The notes: generated by a model from the sequence alone, not told the origin. 50,280 bases of DNA from Candidatus Rifleibacteriota bacterium (GCA_028689875.1 JAQVCG010000006.1:1-50280), one strand, 5' to 3'; shown: positions 18,064-29,089, numbered from the stretch's first letter. A program made the numbers and translations.

Positions 18064-19767
18064 ATGAAACATGTTTTTACAATTATAATATTGTATTGTT
18101 TTGCTTATCTCTTCTTCTTATGGCAGACGCCGCTCGGGCTTGAAGCCGTATTAGACGGGGCAGAAAACATTTTGCTTTCTGAACAGATATATAATGGGAA
18201 TTTGCCTTCAGAGCCTTTTTATCGTTCGATGCTGTATCAATATTTCTTAGCTTTTTGGCGATTATTCGGTTTTGATAACTCTGAAATGATGTTTATCGCA
18301 AGTATAACCGGCATTTTAATGCACATATTTAACGCATTTTTAACAGGATACATTTCTTACAAACTATGGAACAATAAAATAGTTTTTTACATTACTTCTC
18401 TCATTTACGGTTTTTACCCGCCTTTAATATTTTTTGCGGCTGAGCCTATTGATATAACTTTATCTATAACTTTTATGCTTATTTTTCTGGTTTTCTTTAT
18501 TAAAGGTTTTAGAGGCGAAAAAGAAATAAACTTTGCTATTTCGGGTGTTTTTCTAGGTTTGAGCGCGCTTTGCAGGTCTAACACACTTATCTTAGCTTCT
18601 ATTTTGCCCGGTGAAACTTACATAACAAAAAGGGTTCCCAAATCTATATTAATGCTGCTTCTGCTTTTATCTTTAGGTGCCGGAGCAGGATATTATATAA
18701 GTGAAGAATTCAGGCTTTTACCATGGCAAAGCGGGTATAACTTTTACGCCGCCAATAAGGAAGGCGCAAACGGCAAATACTACGCAAACACAATCTACTT
18801 AGCCGATCGGCCTCAAGGCACAAACCCCGCACGCCTTGAATCTGAGATTATTTACTACAATGAAACGCAAAAAATAGCCTCTGACGACATAAACGCATTT
18901 AACAAATTTTGGTTCGATAAGTTTCTTGTAACCGTTAAAAACAAACCATATGAATGGCTTAAACTAACGGGAAAACGCATATATTATATGATGAACAACT
19001 TTGAGCAATATAACAACAAAACTTTTTCTTTTCACAAAGAATTGTCGCCCGTTTTAAAATATAATCCGTTATGTTTCGGTTTTGTTTTCATATTATTTGT
19101 TTTTACCGTGACCAACAGAAGATTGTGCAATAAAGAGCAAAGACGCCTAATTCGAATAATCGCGGCAGGTATTTTATTAATGGGATTGGGGAACTCCTTA
19201 TTTTTTGCAAGCGCAAAATTCAGAATATTGTTTGTGCCTTTAATGATTTGCGTGGGTAGCGGTGCATATAGCATATCACTGAAACGCTACCGCGATATCG
19301 GCCTAAAAAAAGCTATAAAACCTCTTTGTTTTGCTTTGCTTGCCGCTTTTTTAGCATTCAGCTCATATTTTAATGCCTCTGACACTTCTACCTACAAACA
19401 AGACAAGCTTCTGATTGCACAAGCAGCATCGCGGCTAAGAATGTTTAATGAACAGGTATACTGGGCAAACGAAACCTTAAAAGATGACCCAACAATACTT
19501 TCAGCTATACGTATCAAACTTGTGGGACTAACGAATTTGATTATGAATTCAAACATAAGCGATGAAGATATAAAAATTCATTCATCGCAAAATGTTAGAT
19601 TTTTAAAATCGAACAAACTCAGCTTTTCTGACACGAATTTATTCATGCTCTACCACAGCATTTTTATAGAAGTTGATCCGATAGAAGGTGCTAACAGTTT
19701 TGTAAAAATACCGATACAAGATTATCATTTAATGCTCATTATGCTTATCAAGAAAATGACTATTTAA
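18064..19767 (+). CDS. Polytopic membrane glycosyltransferase, GT-C (PMT/GT39-like)
   Basis: About 567 residues with roughly ten hydrophobic helices and a soluble C-terminal part. Early residues (LEAVLDGAENILLSEQIYNG...EPFYRSMLYQYFLAF) resemble the first periplasmic loop of lipid-linked-sugar dependent GT-C enzymes, where an Asp near this position is catalytic. Such enzymes move a sugar from a polyprenyl-phosphate carrier to protein or lipid. The frame is open from 18001 (TTG), but the ATG at 18064 begins directly before the first helix and is the likelier start; no clear ribosome site is visible. It lies 106 bases before the pseudaminic-acid genes, which have their own promoter. The donor and acceptor are unknown. 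Confidence 0.65.
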   Translation: MKHVFTIIILYCFAYLFFLWQTPLGLEAVLDGAENILLSEQIYNGNLPSEPFYRSMLYQYFLAFWRLFGFDNSEMMFIASITGILMHIFNAFLTGYISYKLWNNKIVFYITSLIYGFYPPLIFFAAEPIDITLSITFMLIFLVFFIKGFRGEKEINFAISGVFLGLSALCRSNTLILASILPGETYITKRVPKSILMLLLLLSLGAGAGYYISEEFRLLPWQSGYNFYAANKEGANGKYYANTIYLADRPQGTNPARLESEIIYYNETQKIASDDINAFNKFWFDKFLVTVKNKPYEWLKLTGKRIYYMMNNFEQYNNKTFSFHKELSPVLKYNPLCFGFVFILFVFTVTNRRLCNKEQRRLIRIIAAGILLMGLGNSLFFASAKFRILFVPLMICVGSGAYSISLKRYRDIGLKKAIKPLCFALLAAFLAFSSYFNASDTSTYKQDKLLIAQAASRLRMFNEQVYWANETLKDDPTILSAIRIKLVGLTNLIMNSNISDEDIKIHSSQNVRFLKSNKLSFSDTNLFMLYHSIFIEVDPIEGANSFVKIPIQDYHLMLIMLIKKMTI

Positions 19768-19790
19768 GCAACGAACTTCAAGGTGCGGTT

Positions 19791-19819
19791 TTGCGATTTA
19801 GATAGAAGTGTGATAAAAT
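19791..19819 (+). promoter_or_regulatory. Putative promoter of the pseudaminic-acid operon
   Basis: TTGCGA (19791-19796), a 17-base spacer and TAAAAT (19814-19819) lie 54 bases before the start at 19874. Confidence 0.55.
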
Positions 19820-19873
19820 GTTGCTAAGCTTGATAAAGGGTTTTCAAAAGAAGAGAGGCACTTAAAGAAACAC

Positions 19874-21088
19874 ATGGAATTCGGATTAAAACTTTGGTCG
19901 ATTAACACTGATTATTATCTTGAAGAAGCACGGCGGTTGTATGAAAAAGGTGTTTACTCTTACATAGAACTTTACGCTGTACCCCGAACCCTTAATCGCA
20001 TAGAAAAATGGAAAACACTTGATATACCTTTTATTATACATTGCCCGCATTCTTCCCATGGCTTTAATCTTGCGTCGAAGGAATCAGAATCAGAAAACCT
20101 TAAATTATTTGAAGAAACACGTCTTTATGCAGACGCACTTAATGCCAAGTATATAGTTGTACATGGGGGCATAGGCGGCGTTATAAGTGAAACTGCCCGT
20201 CAATTTGCTCTTTTGAAAGATTCTAGGGCAATCATTGAAAACAAGCCTTATTTGCCGATTTTGCCATCGGATTACGCACCGACAACTTGCCGCGGCTATG
20301 ACAAAAACGAAATAGAAACAGTAATAAAAAGCGCCGGCTGCGGGTTTTGCCTCGATTTTGTGCACGCGGTTTGTTCGGCTAATTCCCTTAAAACAGACAT
20401 ATATGGGCACATAAAAAACTTTATAGAGCTTAACCCCGCAATGTATCATCTGAGCAACATGAATGAATTAGACTCTGAATATGATTCGCACATACATTTA
20501 AGCGACGGAAAGCTCAAAATTGGCAGGCTATTGGCGGGGTTGCCGGATAATGCCAAAATCACACTCGAAACCGAAAAGGAATATGTTGATTCTTTGAGTG
20601 ATTTCGAGGCAGATATTTTGCAGGCAAAAAAGTATGACATTTCGTGGCGCAAAGCAGCAAAAGAAGATTTAGAAAAGCTATTTGACCTCAGAAACGATGC
20701 TGAAACTATAAAAAGTTCTTTTACAGATAAAAAAGTAGACTTCGAAGATCATGTTAAGTGGTTTTCGAAGGTTTTAAGCTCAGAAGATCAATTTTTATTT
20801 GTGGCTGAAAATGCGAATAAAGATTTTGTAGGCCAGGTTCGATTCGACAAAGAAAATGACAGAGATTTCATTGTTTCTTTTTCTATATCGCCTGAATTTA
20901 GAGGAAGCGGCATTGCATCGCAAATCTTAAATAAACAGACAAACCAATTTTGCCTAAAGCAAAGAGGTTGCCGTCTTAAAGCTCATATAAAACCCGAGAA
21001 TATTAAATCTTTGCATTGTTTTAAAAACGCCGGTTTTGGAGAAGAGCAGATCATTGATGGTAATTATTGCTACATAAAGGAAATATAA
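19874..21088 (+). CDS. TIM-barrel (AP endonuclease 2/sugar isomerase-like) fused to a PseH-like GNAT acetyltransferase
   Basis: A 404-residue two-domain protein. Residues 1 to about 245 read as an AP-endonuclease-2/xylose-isomerase-type TIM barrel, with likely metal ligands in IIHCPHSSHG, VVHGGIGG, CLDFVHA, HLSD and TLETE. Residues about 255-404 form a GNAT domain (RKAAKEDLEKLFDLRND...VSFSISPEFRGSGIASQIL...NIKSLHCFKNAGF). Its early WF-containing segment resembles PseH, which N-acetylates the 4-amino group of the pseudaminic acid precursor. The stop codon shares one base with the pseI start (TAATG), tying it to that pathway. The role of the barrel is not known to me. Confidence 0.75.
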   Translation: MEFGLKLWSINTDYYLEEARRLYEKGVYSYIELYAVPRTLNRIEKWKTLDIPFIIHCPHSSHGFNLASKESESENLKLFEETRLYADALNAKYIVVHGGIGGVISETARQFALLKDSRAIIENKPYLPILPSDYAPTTCRGYDKNEIETVIKSAGCGFCLDFVHAVCSANSLKTDIYGHIKNFIELNPAMYHLSNMNELDSEYDSHIHLSDGKLKIGRLLAGLPDNAKITLETEKEYVDSLSDFEADILQAKKYDISWRKAAKEDLEKLFDLRNDAETIKSSFTDKKVDFEDHVKWFSKVLSSEDQFLFVAENANKDFVGQVRFDKENDRDFIVSFSISPEFRGSGIASQILNKQTNQFCLKQRGCRLKAHIKPENIKSLHCFKNAGFGEEQIIDGNYCYIKEI

Positions 21089-22104
21089 TGGAAAAGCCGT
21101 TTATTATTGCTGAAATGTCGGGAAACCATAACCAATCTCTTGAGCGAGCATTAGAAATAGTAGAAGCTGCTGCGGCGGCGGGGGCAGATGCCATTAAATT
21201 GCAGACATACACAGCAGATACTATGACCCTGAACTTAAGCGGAGGGGATTTTTTAATTAACGACCCTAAGAGTCTTTGGTACAAAGAAAATTTGTATTCT
21301 CTTTACGAAAAAGCGCATACTCCCTGGGAATGGCACAAACCGATATTTGACTACAGCAAAAGTCTGGGAATAACAGCTTTTTCGACTCCATTCGATAAAA
21401 CTGCCGTTGATTTTCTCGAAAGTTTGGAAACACCAATTTATAAAATTGCGGCATTTGAGAACGGCGACTTACCTCTTTTAAAATATATAGCTTCAAAGAA
21501 TAAACCCCTAATAATGTCATTAGGCATGATCGGCCTCGAAGAAATAAATGAATCGGTGAGTGTTTTAAAAGAAAATGGCTGTAAAGATATTACTCTTTTA
21601 AAATGCACAAGCAGTTACCCTGCGCCGCCCGAACTTGCGAATTTGTTGACTATTGGCGATTTAGCACAGAAGTTTCCTGATTGCAAAATAGGGCTTTCTG
21701 ACCACACCCAGGGCATTGGTGTTGCGGTTGGAGCTGCTGCAATGGGCGCTGAAGTAATTGAAAAACATTTTACCTTGTCGAGAGCTGACGGAGGGGTTGA
21801 CAGCGCTTTTTCCCTTGAGCCTGACGAATTAAAGATGCTCATAATCGAAGCAAAAAGAGCTTACAAAGCTCGTGGCAAAGTGAACTATGAGTTAAGCGAA
21901 TCAGAAAAGAAATCGCTTGTTTTTCGCAGATCTATTTATGTTTGCAATGATATAAAGATGGGCGAAGCTTTTACAGAGGAAAACATCAGGTGTATCAGGC
22001 CCGGATACGGCCTACACCCGCGATATTATGAGGAAACAATCGGTAAAAAGGCCGTCAAAGACTTAGCAAAAGGAACTCCACTAAGAAAGGAAGACATAAA
22101 ATGA
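21088..22104 (+). CDS. pseI: Pseudaminic acid synthase
   Basis: This 338-residue NeuB-family enzyme condenses phosphoenolpyruvate with 2,4-diacetamido-2,4,6-trideoxy-L-altrose to give pseudaminic acid. It matches PseI closely: FIIAEMSGNHNQSLERA, DAIKLQTYTADTMTL, LYEKAHTPWEWH, FSTPFDKTAVDFLE and LLKCTSSYPAP. Metal-binding histidines are H206 (LSDHTQG) and H227 (IEKHFT). A C-terminal SAF (antifreeze-like) domain follows from about residue 280. The TPWEWH and TPFDKTAVDFLE blocks favour PseI over sialic (NeuB) or legionaminic (LegI) synthases. The ATG at 21088 has AAGGAAA at 21077-21083. It overlaps pseF by 4 bases (ATGA). Confidence 0.9.
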   Translation: MEKPFIIAEMSGNHNQSLERALEIVEAAAAAGADAIKLQTYTADTMTLNLSGGDFLINDPKSLWYKENLYSLYEKAHTPWEWHKPIFDYSKSLGITAFSTPFDKTAVDFLESLETPIYKIAAFENGDLPLLKYIASKNKPLIMSLGMIGLEEINESVSVLKENGCKDITLLKCTSSYPAPPELANLLTIGDLAQKFPDCKIGLSDHTQGIGVAVGAAAMGAEVIEKHFTLSRADGGVDSAFSLEPDELKMLIIEAKRAYKARGKVNYELSESEKKSLVFRRSIYVCNDIKMGEAFTEENIRCIRPGYGLHPRYYEETIGKKAVKDLAKGTPLRKEDIK

Positions 22105-22799
22105 AAACCCTGGCTTTAATAACCGCAAGAGGTGGTTCTAAAAGAATTCCGCGCAAAAACATAAGAAATTTTTTTAGTAAGCCTATTATGTCTTATCCCA
22201 TTGAGGCTGCCATAGAAAGTAATATTTTTGACAAAGTAATGGTTTCAACAGATGACCAAGAAATAGCTGACATTGCAGTAAAATATGGCGCAGAAATGCC
22301 ATTTTTCAGAAGTGCACAAAATTCAAACGACACATCAGGCACCCTTGATGTAATAATCGAAGTGCTAAGAGAACTTGAGAAACGCGGTGAATATTTTGAT
22401 TATTTATGTTGTATTTACCCGACTGCCGTCTTTGTAACTGCCGACAAACTTCGTAGTGTTTTTAAAAAAATACAAGAAACAAAAGCTAATGGAGCTTTTC
22501 CTGTTATCAGATTTTCAACTCCAATACAAAGGGCACTTATAAAGACCGAAAACGGCTTTGCTAAAATGAAATGGCCGGAATTTGGCAGTTTCAGGTCTCA
22601 AGATTTAGAACCATCGTTTCATGATGCAGGGCAATATTATTGGTTAAAAACGTCACAGATAAAAGAAGGTGTTTCTCTATTTGAAATGAATTTATTGGGA
22701 ATAGAAACTCCTGAAAGTGAAGCCCAAGACATTGATAACGAAGAAGATTGGTTAATGGCTGAAATTAAATACGATTTATTAAAAAAGAAAAAAAGCTAA
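22101..22799 (+). CDS. pseF: Pseudaminic acid cytidylyltransferase
   Basis: This 232-residue enzyme activates pseudaminic acid as CMP-Pse using CTP. It has the CMP-sugar synthetase start ALITARGGSKRIPRKNIR (residues 5-22), VMVSTDDQEIADIA, PFFRS...DTSGTLDVIIEVL, a YPTAVFVTADKL block and a DAGQYYW block typical of PseF. Coupled to pseI by a 4-base overlap. The remaining pathway genes (pseB, pseC, pseG) are not in the window. No terminator with a T-run is visible after the stop. Confidence 0.9.
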   Translation: MKTLALITARGGSKRIPRKNIRNFFSKPIMSYPIEAAIESNIFDKVMVSTDDQEIADIAVKYGAEMPFFRSAQNSNDTSGTLDVIIEVLRELEKRGEYFDYLCCIYPTAVFVTADKLRSVFKKIQETKANGAFPVIRFSTPIQRALIKTENGFAKMKWPEFGSFRSQDLEPSFHDAGQYYWLKTSQIKEGVSLFEMNLLGIETPESEAQDIDNEEDWLMAEIKYDLLKKKKS

Positions 22800-22909
22800 T
22801 TAGAGGGCAAATTTCGATTTAAAAATATAAACTATGTAACCGAGTTCGTGACCGACCCTTTCGTTTCAAAAATGAGCCGTTTTTGAACAAATAAACAACA
22901 TAAATTAAG

Positions 22910-22938
22910 TTGAAATATTGAATATTTTAGGGTAATAT
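22910..22938 (+). promoter_or_regulatory. Putative promoter of dciA-remB-gyrB-gyrA with an operator-like inverted repeat
   Basis: TTGAAA (22910-22915), a 17-base spacer and TAATAT (22933-22938). The -10 is centred in an inverted repeat, AGGGT...ACCCT (22929-22943), which could be a repressor site. Confidence 0.5.
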
Positions 22939-22956
22939 ACCCTATCGTGATTTTTA

Positions 22957-22983
22957 CTTCTCTGTAGTATATATATAGAGAAG
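22957..22983 (+). promoter_or_regulatory. Hairpin in the leader of the dciA-gyrase operon
   Basis: CTTCTCT (22957-22963) and AGAGAAG (22977-22983) pair perfectly. The stem extends by a G-U and two A-T pairs to 10 pairs with a 7-base loop. It lies in the expected 5' untranslated region. The function is unknown. Confidence 0.4.
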
Positions 22984-23031
22984 CGAAAAATTTGACTACG
23001 TCTTTAAACAAAGCACCTAAAACATCAATTG

Positions 23032-23982
23032 ATGGAAAATTTCGAGAATAACAAAAAAAGCAGCGGTCAACTGATAAAGCCGTTGCAACAAGGTTTGATA
23101 AAGGCCATAGCATCTTTAAGAAAAGACGGCGGCGACATAAAAAAACGTTATGTAATTGCCAAAAGTATGCTAGCCCTCGGAAGACTGATAGCCACTTGGA
23201 AAGATGTAGTCGGAATCGTGCTTGCGTCTCATACCTATCCTTATAGGCTCATAAAAGGAAAATTATTTCTAGCTGTATCAGACAGTCAGTGGATGCAGAC
23301 TTTAACATTTTTGAGATCAGAGATCATTTCAAAACTGAATAATGTTTTTCCTGATATGAAAATAACAGAAATATGCGCAAGGGTTGGCGTGATTCCCGAA
23401 GAAGTAAAAAGAAACATCGAAGAATCCATTTGGCCTGATTGGAGAGAAGAACCCATAACAGAAGTTAAAGGCGTAAAAGATAAAGATTTGGCAGAAGGCA
23501 TTAAACGATGCTGTCAAAAGAGCTCTGCCCGAATTAAAGGTCTCACCGATAAGGGCTACAAACTTTGCATAATCTGCCGCGCCGTGCCTACCCGTTCAAG
23601 CGACGGGGTATGCGCTATGTGTTTATATAAAAGTCAGGAATCAACTCGGCTCAAAGCTATGACATTGATATCAGAGATGCCATGGCTAACCTATGAAGAA
23701 GTATCAGAAAGTGGTATTGAGCTATCGGAACTGGAATATAACCACATAAAAGAAGAGCTTTACAATGCATCTGACTCTTTAATCAACGAGCTTGGCAAAG
23801 ATTTATTAATTGAGTTCGACGAAGACACTTTTGCTCAGTTGCAAAAGGAAATTACCAGGGCAATTATTCTGAGAACAGGCTGCCTGCCGGATCGTGTAGA
23901 TCTTTCAGACATACAGAGTTTAGAATTTTTCGATGTACGATGGAACAAATACCTTAAGCCTTTTATGGGCGAAGGAGACTAA
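23032..23982 (+). CDS. dciA: DciA-like (DUF721) protein with a C-terminal zinc ribbon extension
   Basis: About 316 residues. Residues about 40-120 fit the DUF721/DciA fold (ATWKDVVGIVLASHTYPYRLIKGKLFLAVSDSQWMQTL as fragments, then LNNVFPDMKITEICARVG). DciA helps load the replicative helicase in bacteria without DnaC/DnaI. Unlike ordinary short DciA proteins, it continues with a CxxC-11-CxxC zinc ribbon (Cys179, 182, 194, 197) and a 110-residue acidic helical tail. Its place upstream of remB-gyrB-gyrA matches the classic recF/gyrB neighbourhood. ATG at 23032 is chosen over the adjacent in-frame TTG at 23029; the ribosome site is weak. Confidence 0.7.
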   Translation: MENFENNKKSSGQLIKPLQQGLIKAIASLRKDGGDIKKRYVIAKSMLALGRLIATWKDVVGIVLASHTYPYRLIKGKLFLAVSDSQWMQTLTFLRSEIISKLNNVFPDMKITEICARVGVIPEEVKRNIEESIWPDWREEPITEVKGVKDKDLAEGIKRCCQKSSARIKGLTDKGYKLCIICRAVPTRSSDGVCAMCLYKSQESTRLKAMTLISEMPWLTYEEVSESGIELSELEYNHIKEELYNASDSLINELGKDLLIEFDEDTFAQLQKEITRAIILRTGCLPDRVDLSDIQSLEFFDVRWNKYLKPFMGEGD

Positions 23983-24279
23983 ATGCTTATACATATAGGT
24001 CAAAATGATTTTATAAGTCTTGATAATTGTGAGCTGATAATCAATCTTCAGACTATTGATGAAGCCGGAAAGGCTCGTATATTATCGCAAATCATTTCAG
24101 ACAAGCCGGTTTCAGAGTTTAGATCGGCTATAAAAACCAGCGACGGACAATGGTTTGGTTCAGTTCTTTCATCAGAGGCTCTTGCACAGCGAAGCCTTTA
24201 TAATCCGTTCGAACAAGCTTATTACAACAAAGATGATTCAGTTAAAGATTCTTGTTACAGCAACCAAGGAGTTATATAA
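23983..24279 (+). CDS. remB: RemB-like DUF370 protein
   Basis: A 98-residue protein starting MLIHIGQNDFISLDNCELIINLQT, like the small DUF370 protein RemB (YaaB), which lies just upstream of gyrB in B. subtilis and takes part in control of matrix genes. The start directly abuts the dciA-like stop, and gyrB begins at the base after its stop, so it is embedded in the gyrase operon. The C-terminal half is more variable and ends in an acidic stretch. The family assignment rests on the N-terminal motif plus synteny; its molecular role here is inferred. Confidence 0.7.
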   Translation: MLIHIGQNDFISLDNCELIINLQTIDEAGKARILSQIISDKPVSEFRSAIKTSDGQWFGSVLSSEALAQRSLYNPFEQAYYNKDDSVKDSCYSNQGVI

Positions 24280-26307
<2,028 letters not shown>

Positions 26308-26329
26308 TGGAATATAGCAGGGAAAACAA

Positions 26330-29089
26330 ATGGATAACGATATAATAAATGAAAATATAGAAGACGCCGAAATTTTAGATTTAGTCGACCTTGACGCAGA
26401 CGGCGGAAACGGCGATGGTTCGATACCTCCTGCCGGAGGCGGCACGGGCGGTCCGGGCGGATATAATAAGTATATAAACATTGAAGACGACATGAAAGCT
26501 TCTTACATAGATTACGCCATGAGCGTTATCGTCGGGCGTGCACTTCCCGATGTAAGAGACGGATTAAAACCTGTTCACAGACGCGTTCTTTATGCAATGT
26601 ATGATCAGGGCATCACAAGTAAAAAACCTTATGTTAAGGCCGCACGTACAGTCGGTGAAGTTTTAGGCAAGTATCACCCCCATGGCGATTCGGCGGTATA
26701 CGACACCTTAGTCAGAATGGCGCAAGATTTCAGTCTTCGCTACACATTGATTAACGGACACGGCAACTTCGGTTCGGTCGACGGCGACCAACCTGCAGCG
26801 ATGCGTTACACAGAAGCAAGACTGGAAGCATTAGCAGAAGAATTACTTCGCGATCTTGAAATGGAAACCGTTGATTGGATGCCGAACTTTGACGGTTCAT
26901 TAAACGAACCGCTCGTTTTGCCCAGCAAATTTCCTAATTTGTTGGTAAACGGTTCGTCCGGTATTGCTGTCGGCATGGCAACTAATATGCCTTCGCACAA
27001 CTTAAACGAAACAATTGATGGCATTGTTGCTTTGATAGATCAACCCGAATTATCTATTGATGAAATAATGGAATTTATTCCCGGCCCGGATTTTCCGACC
27101 GGCGGCATCATCATGGGAAGCGATGGTATTGAGTCAGCTTACAAAACCGGTCGCGGCAGCATAACCATAAGAAGCGTTGTAGAAATAGAAGAATTCAACA
27201 AAGGTCGCGACAGAATAGTTGTAACCGAGCTGCCTTATCAGGTTAACAAAGCGCGATTAGTTGCTTCTATTGCAGATTTAATCAAAGACAAAAAGATAGA
27301 TGGCATCACAGATCTTCGCGATGAATCGAGCCGAGAAGGTATGCGTGTTTGCATCGAGTTACGCAAAGGCGTTAACACCGATGTTATATTAAACCAGCTT
27401 TATAAACACACGCAGATGCAAACGACCTTTGGTGTCATAAACTTAGTTTTAGTTGATAACCGACCATTGGTATTAGATATCAAGCGCTTAATGGAATATT
27501 ACATTAAGCATTCCTGCGAAGTTATTAGACGCCGCACTATATTCCAACTTAAAAAAGCCGAAGAAAAGGCGCACATACTCGAAGGTTTAACCATAGCTCT
27601 CGACAATCTTGACGCAGTTATTGAGTTAATAAAGGGTGCAAATGATCCTGCTGAAGCTAAGCAGAGCCTTATTGATACTTTCATGCTTTCTGACAAGCAG
27701 GCGCAGGCCATTTTGGATATGCGTCTACAAAGACTGACAGGCTTAGAAAGAGACAAAATCACAGCCGAGTATCATGAAACTTTAGCTTTAATTCAAAAGT
27801 TAAAAGGCATTTTAGAGTCCGATGAAAAAGTAAGAGAAATTGTAAAAACCGAATTGTTAGATATCAAAGCCAGATTCGGAGACAAGCGACGCACCCAGAT
27901 CACTGCTTCTAGCGCCGAAAAACTAGACATTGAAGATTTAATGCAGGAAGAAGACATTATCATAACACTAACCAAAAACGGTTATGTTAAGAGAATGAGT
28001 CCTACAGTGTTCAGACAAATCGGACGCGGCAGCAAAGGCAGCAACGTTATGGGCGTTAAAGACGAAGACGTTGTTGAACATATGTTCTTAGCAACCACGC
28101 ACTCATACTTAATGGTATTCACTTCAATAGGCAAAGTGCATTGGATAAAAGGTTATCAGATTCCTGAAGGTGGTCGTCAGGCAGGCGGCAGAGCAATGGT
28201 AAACCTTCTTCAGTTTGAAGAAAACGAAACACTTACCGCCATAATGCCAATCAAGAAATTTGACGATGAACGACGCGTATTTATGGTAACCAAAAAAGGC
28301 ATCTCTAAGATGGTTATGTTATCTGCTTTCTCAAGGCCTACCGCTCGCGGCATCATTGCAATAAAACTTGACGAAGGCGATGAATTGATTGGAGTTAAGC
28401 CCATACACGGAGGAGAGCAGGTAGTCATAGCGACTAAAAACGGCTACGCTATACGTTTCCCAGAAAATGAAGTAAGGGTAATGGGGCGCTCTGCACGAGG
28501 CGTAAAAGCTATTACATTCAGAAGCAAGAACGACGAAGTAATCGGCATGGAAGTCTTTAGCCGCAGCACGGGTGAAGAAACATCAGAGACACAGGTTACT
28601 GAAAACGGCGAAGTGATAGTAATAGACGAACAGCAAGAAATGATAGCCGAAATCGAAACCGAAAAAGCAGATGAATCTGCCATTTCAGACGAGGCTGAAG
28701 TTCTTGATGAAGGCATTGCGCCGGACGAAGACTTGAGCGATATACCTGAAGACAACAATAAATACGAAGGCACTCTGCTTACCGTTTCTGCTTTGGGCTT
28801 TGGCAAAAAGACTGACATAAACAGTTACAGAGTCACGCATCGCGGCGGCAAAGGCGTTATAAATCTGAAAATTATGGACAAGACCGGTGAAGTTCTAGCT
28901 ATTAAACGCATGTTTAACGGAGATGAACTGATGGTAGTTACCACTAACGGCAAAGTTGTCAGACTAAGCTCAGATTCTATAAGAAATACGGGCAGAGCTG
29001 CTTCCGGTGTTAAGTTGATAACCCTTGACAATAGTGATAAGCTTATATCTGTAGTCAGGATTCCTTCAAAGGAAGAAAAAGCAGACTAA
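26330..29089 (+). CDS. gyrA: DNA gyrase subunit A
   Basis: A 919-residue subunit that cuts and rejoins DNA. The catalytic Tyr160 lies in AAMRYTEARL, and the quinolone-determining region keeps Ser121 and Asp125 (HPHGDSAVYDT), the drug-sensitive state in other species. Two oddities are visible. The first ~45 residues are an acidic and Gly/Pro-rich extension. In the C-terminal pinwheel an acidic insertion (about residues 745-815, many Glu/Asp) precedes the GyrA box, here HRGGKG (837-842). The CTD with the box identifies gyrase rather than ParC. A weak hairpin follows the stop. Confidence 0.95.
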   Translation: MDNDIINENIEDAEILDLVDLDADGGNGDGSIPPAGGGTGGPGGYNKYINIEDDMKASYIDYAMSVIVGRALPDVRDGLKPVHRRVLYAMYDQGITSKKPYVKAARTVGEVLGKYHPHGDSAVYDTLVRMAQDFSLRYTLINGHGNFGSVDGDQPAAMRYTEARLEALAEELLRDLEMETVDWMPNFDGSLNEPLVLPSKFPNLLVNGSSGIAVGMATNMPSHNLNETIDGIVALIDQPELSIDEIMEFIPGPDFPTGGIIMGSDGIESAYKTGRGSITIRSVVEIEEFNKGRDRIVVTELPYQVNKARLVASIADLIKDKKIDGITDLRDESSREGMRVCIELRKGVNTDVILNQLYKHTQMQTTFGVINLVLVDNRPLVLDIKRLMEYYIKHSCEVIRRRTIFQLKKAEEKAHILEGLTIALDNLDAVIELIKGANDPAEAKQSLIDTFMLSDKQAQAILDMRLQRLTGLERDKITAEYHETLALIQKLKGILESDEKVREIVKTELLDIKARFGDKRRTQITASSAEKLDIEDLMQEEDIIITLTKNGYVKRMSPTVFRQIGRGSKGSNVMGVKDEDVVEHMFLATTHSYLMVFTSIGKVHWIKGYQIPEGGRQAGGRAMVNLLQFEENETLTAIMPIKKFDDERRVFMVTKKGISKMVMLSAFSRPTARGIIAIKLDEGDELIGVKPIHGGEQVVIATKNGYAIRFPENEVRVMGRSARGVKAITFRSKNDEVIGMEVFSRSTGEETSETQVTENGEVIVIDEQQEMIAEIETEKADESAISDEAEVLDEGIAPDEDLSDIPEDNNKYEGTLLTVSALGFGKKTDINSYRVTHRGGKGVINLKIMDKTGEVLAIKRMFNGDELMVVTTNGKVVRLSSDSIRNTGRAASGVKLITLDNSDKLISVVRIPSKEEKAD

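Noticed and set aside
22865-22887. TTCAAAAA/TTTTTGAA inverted repeat after pseF, considered as its terminator
   Set aside because: The stem is all A-T except one pair and lacks a following T-run; it is too weak to call.
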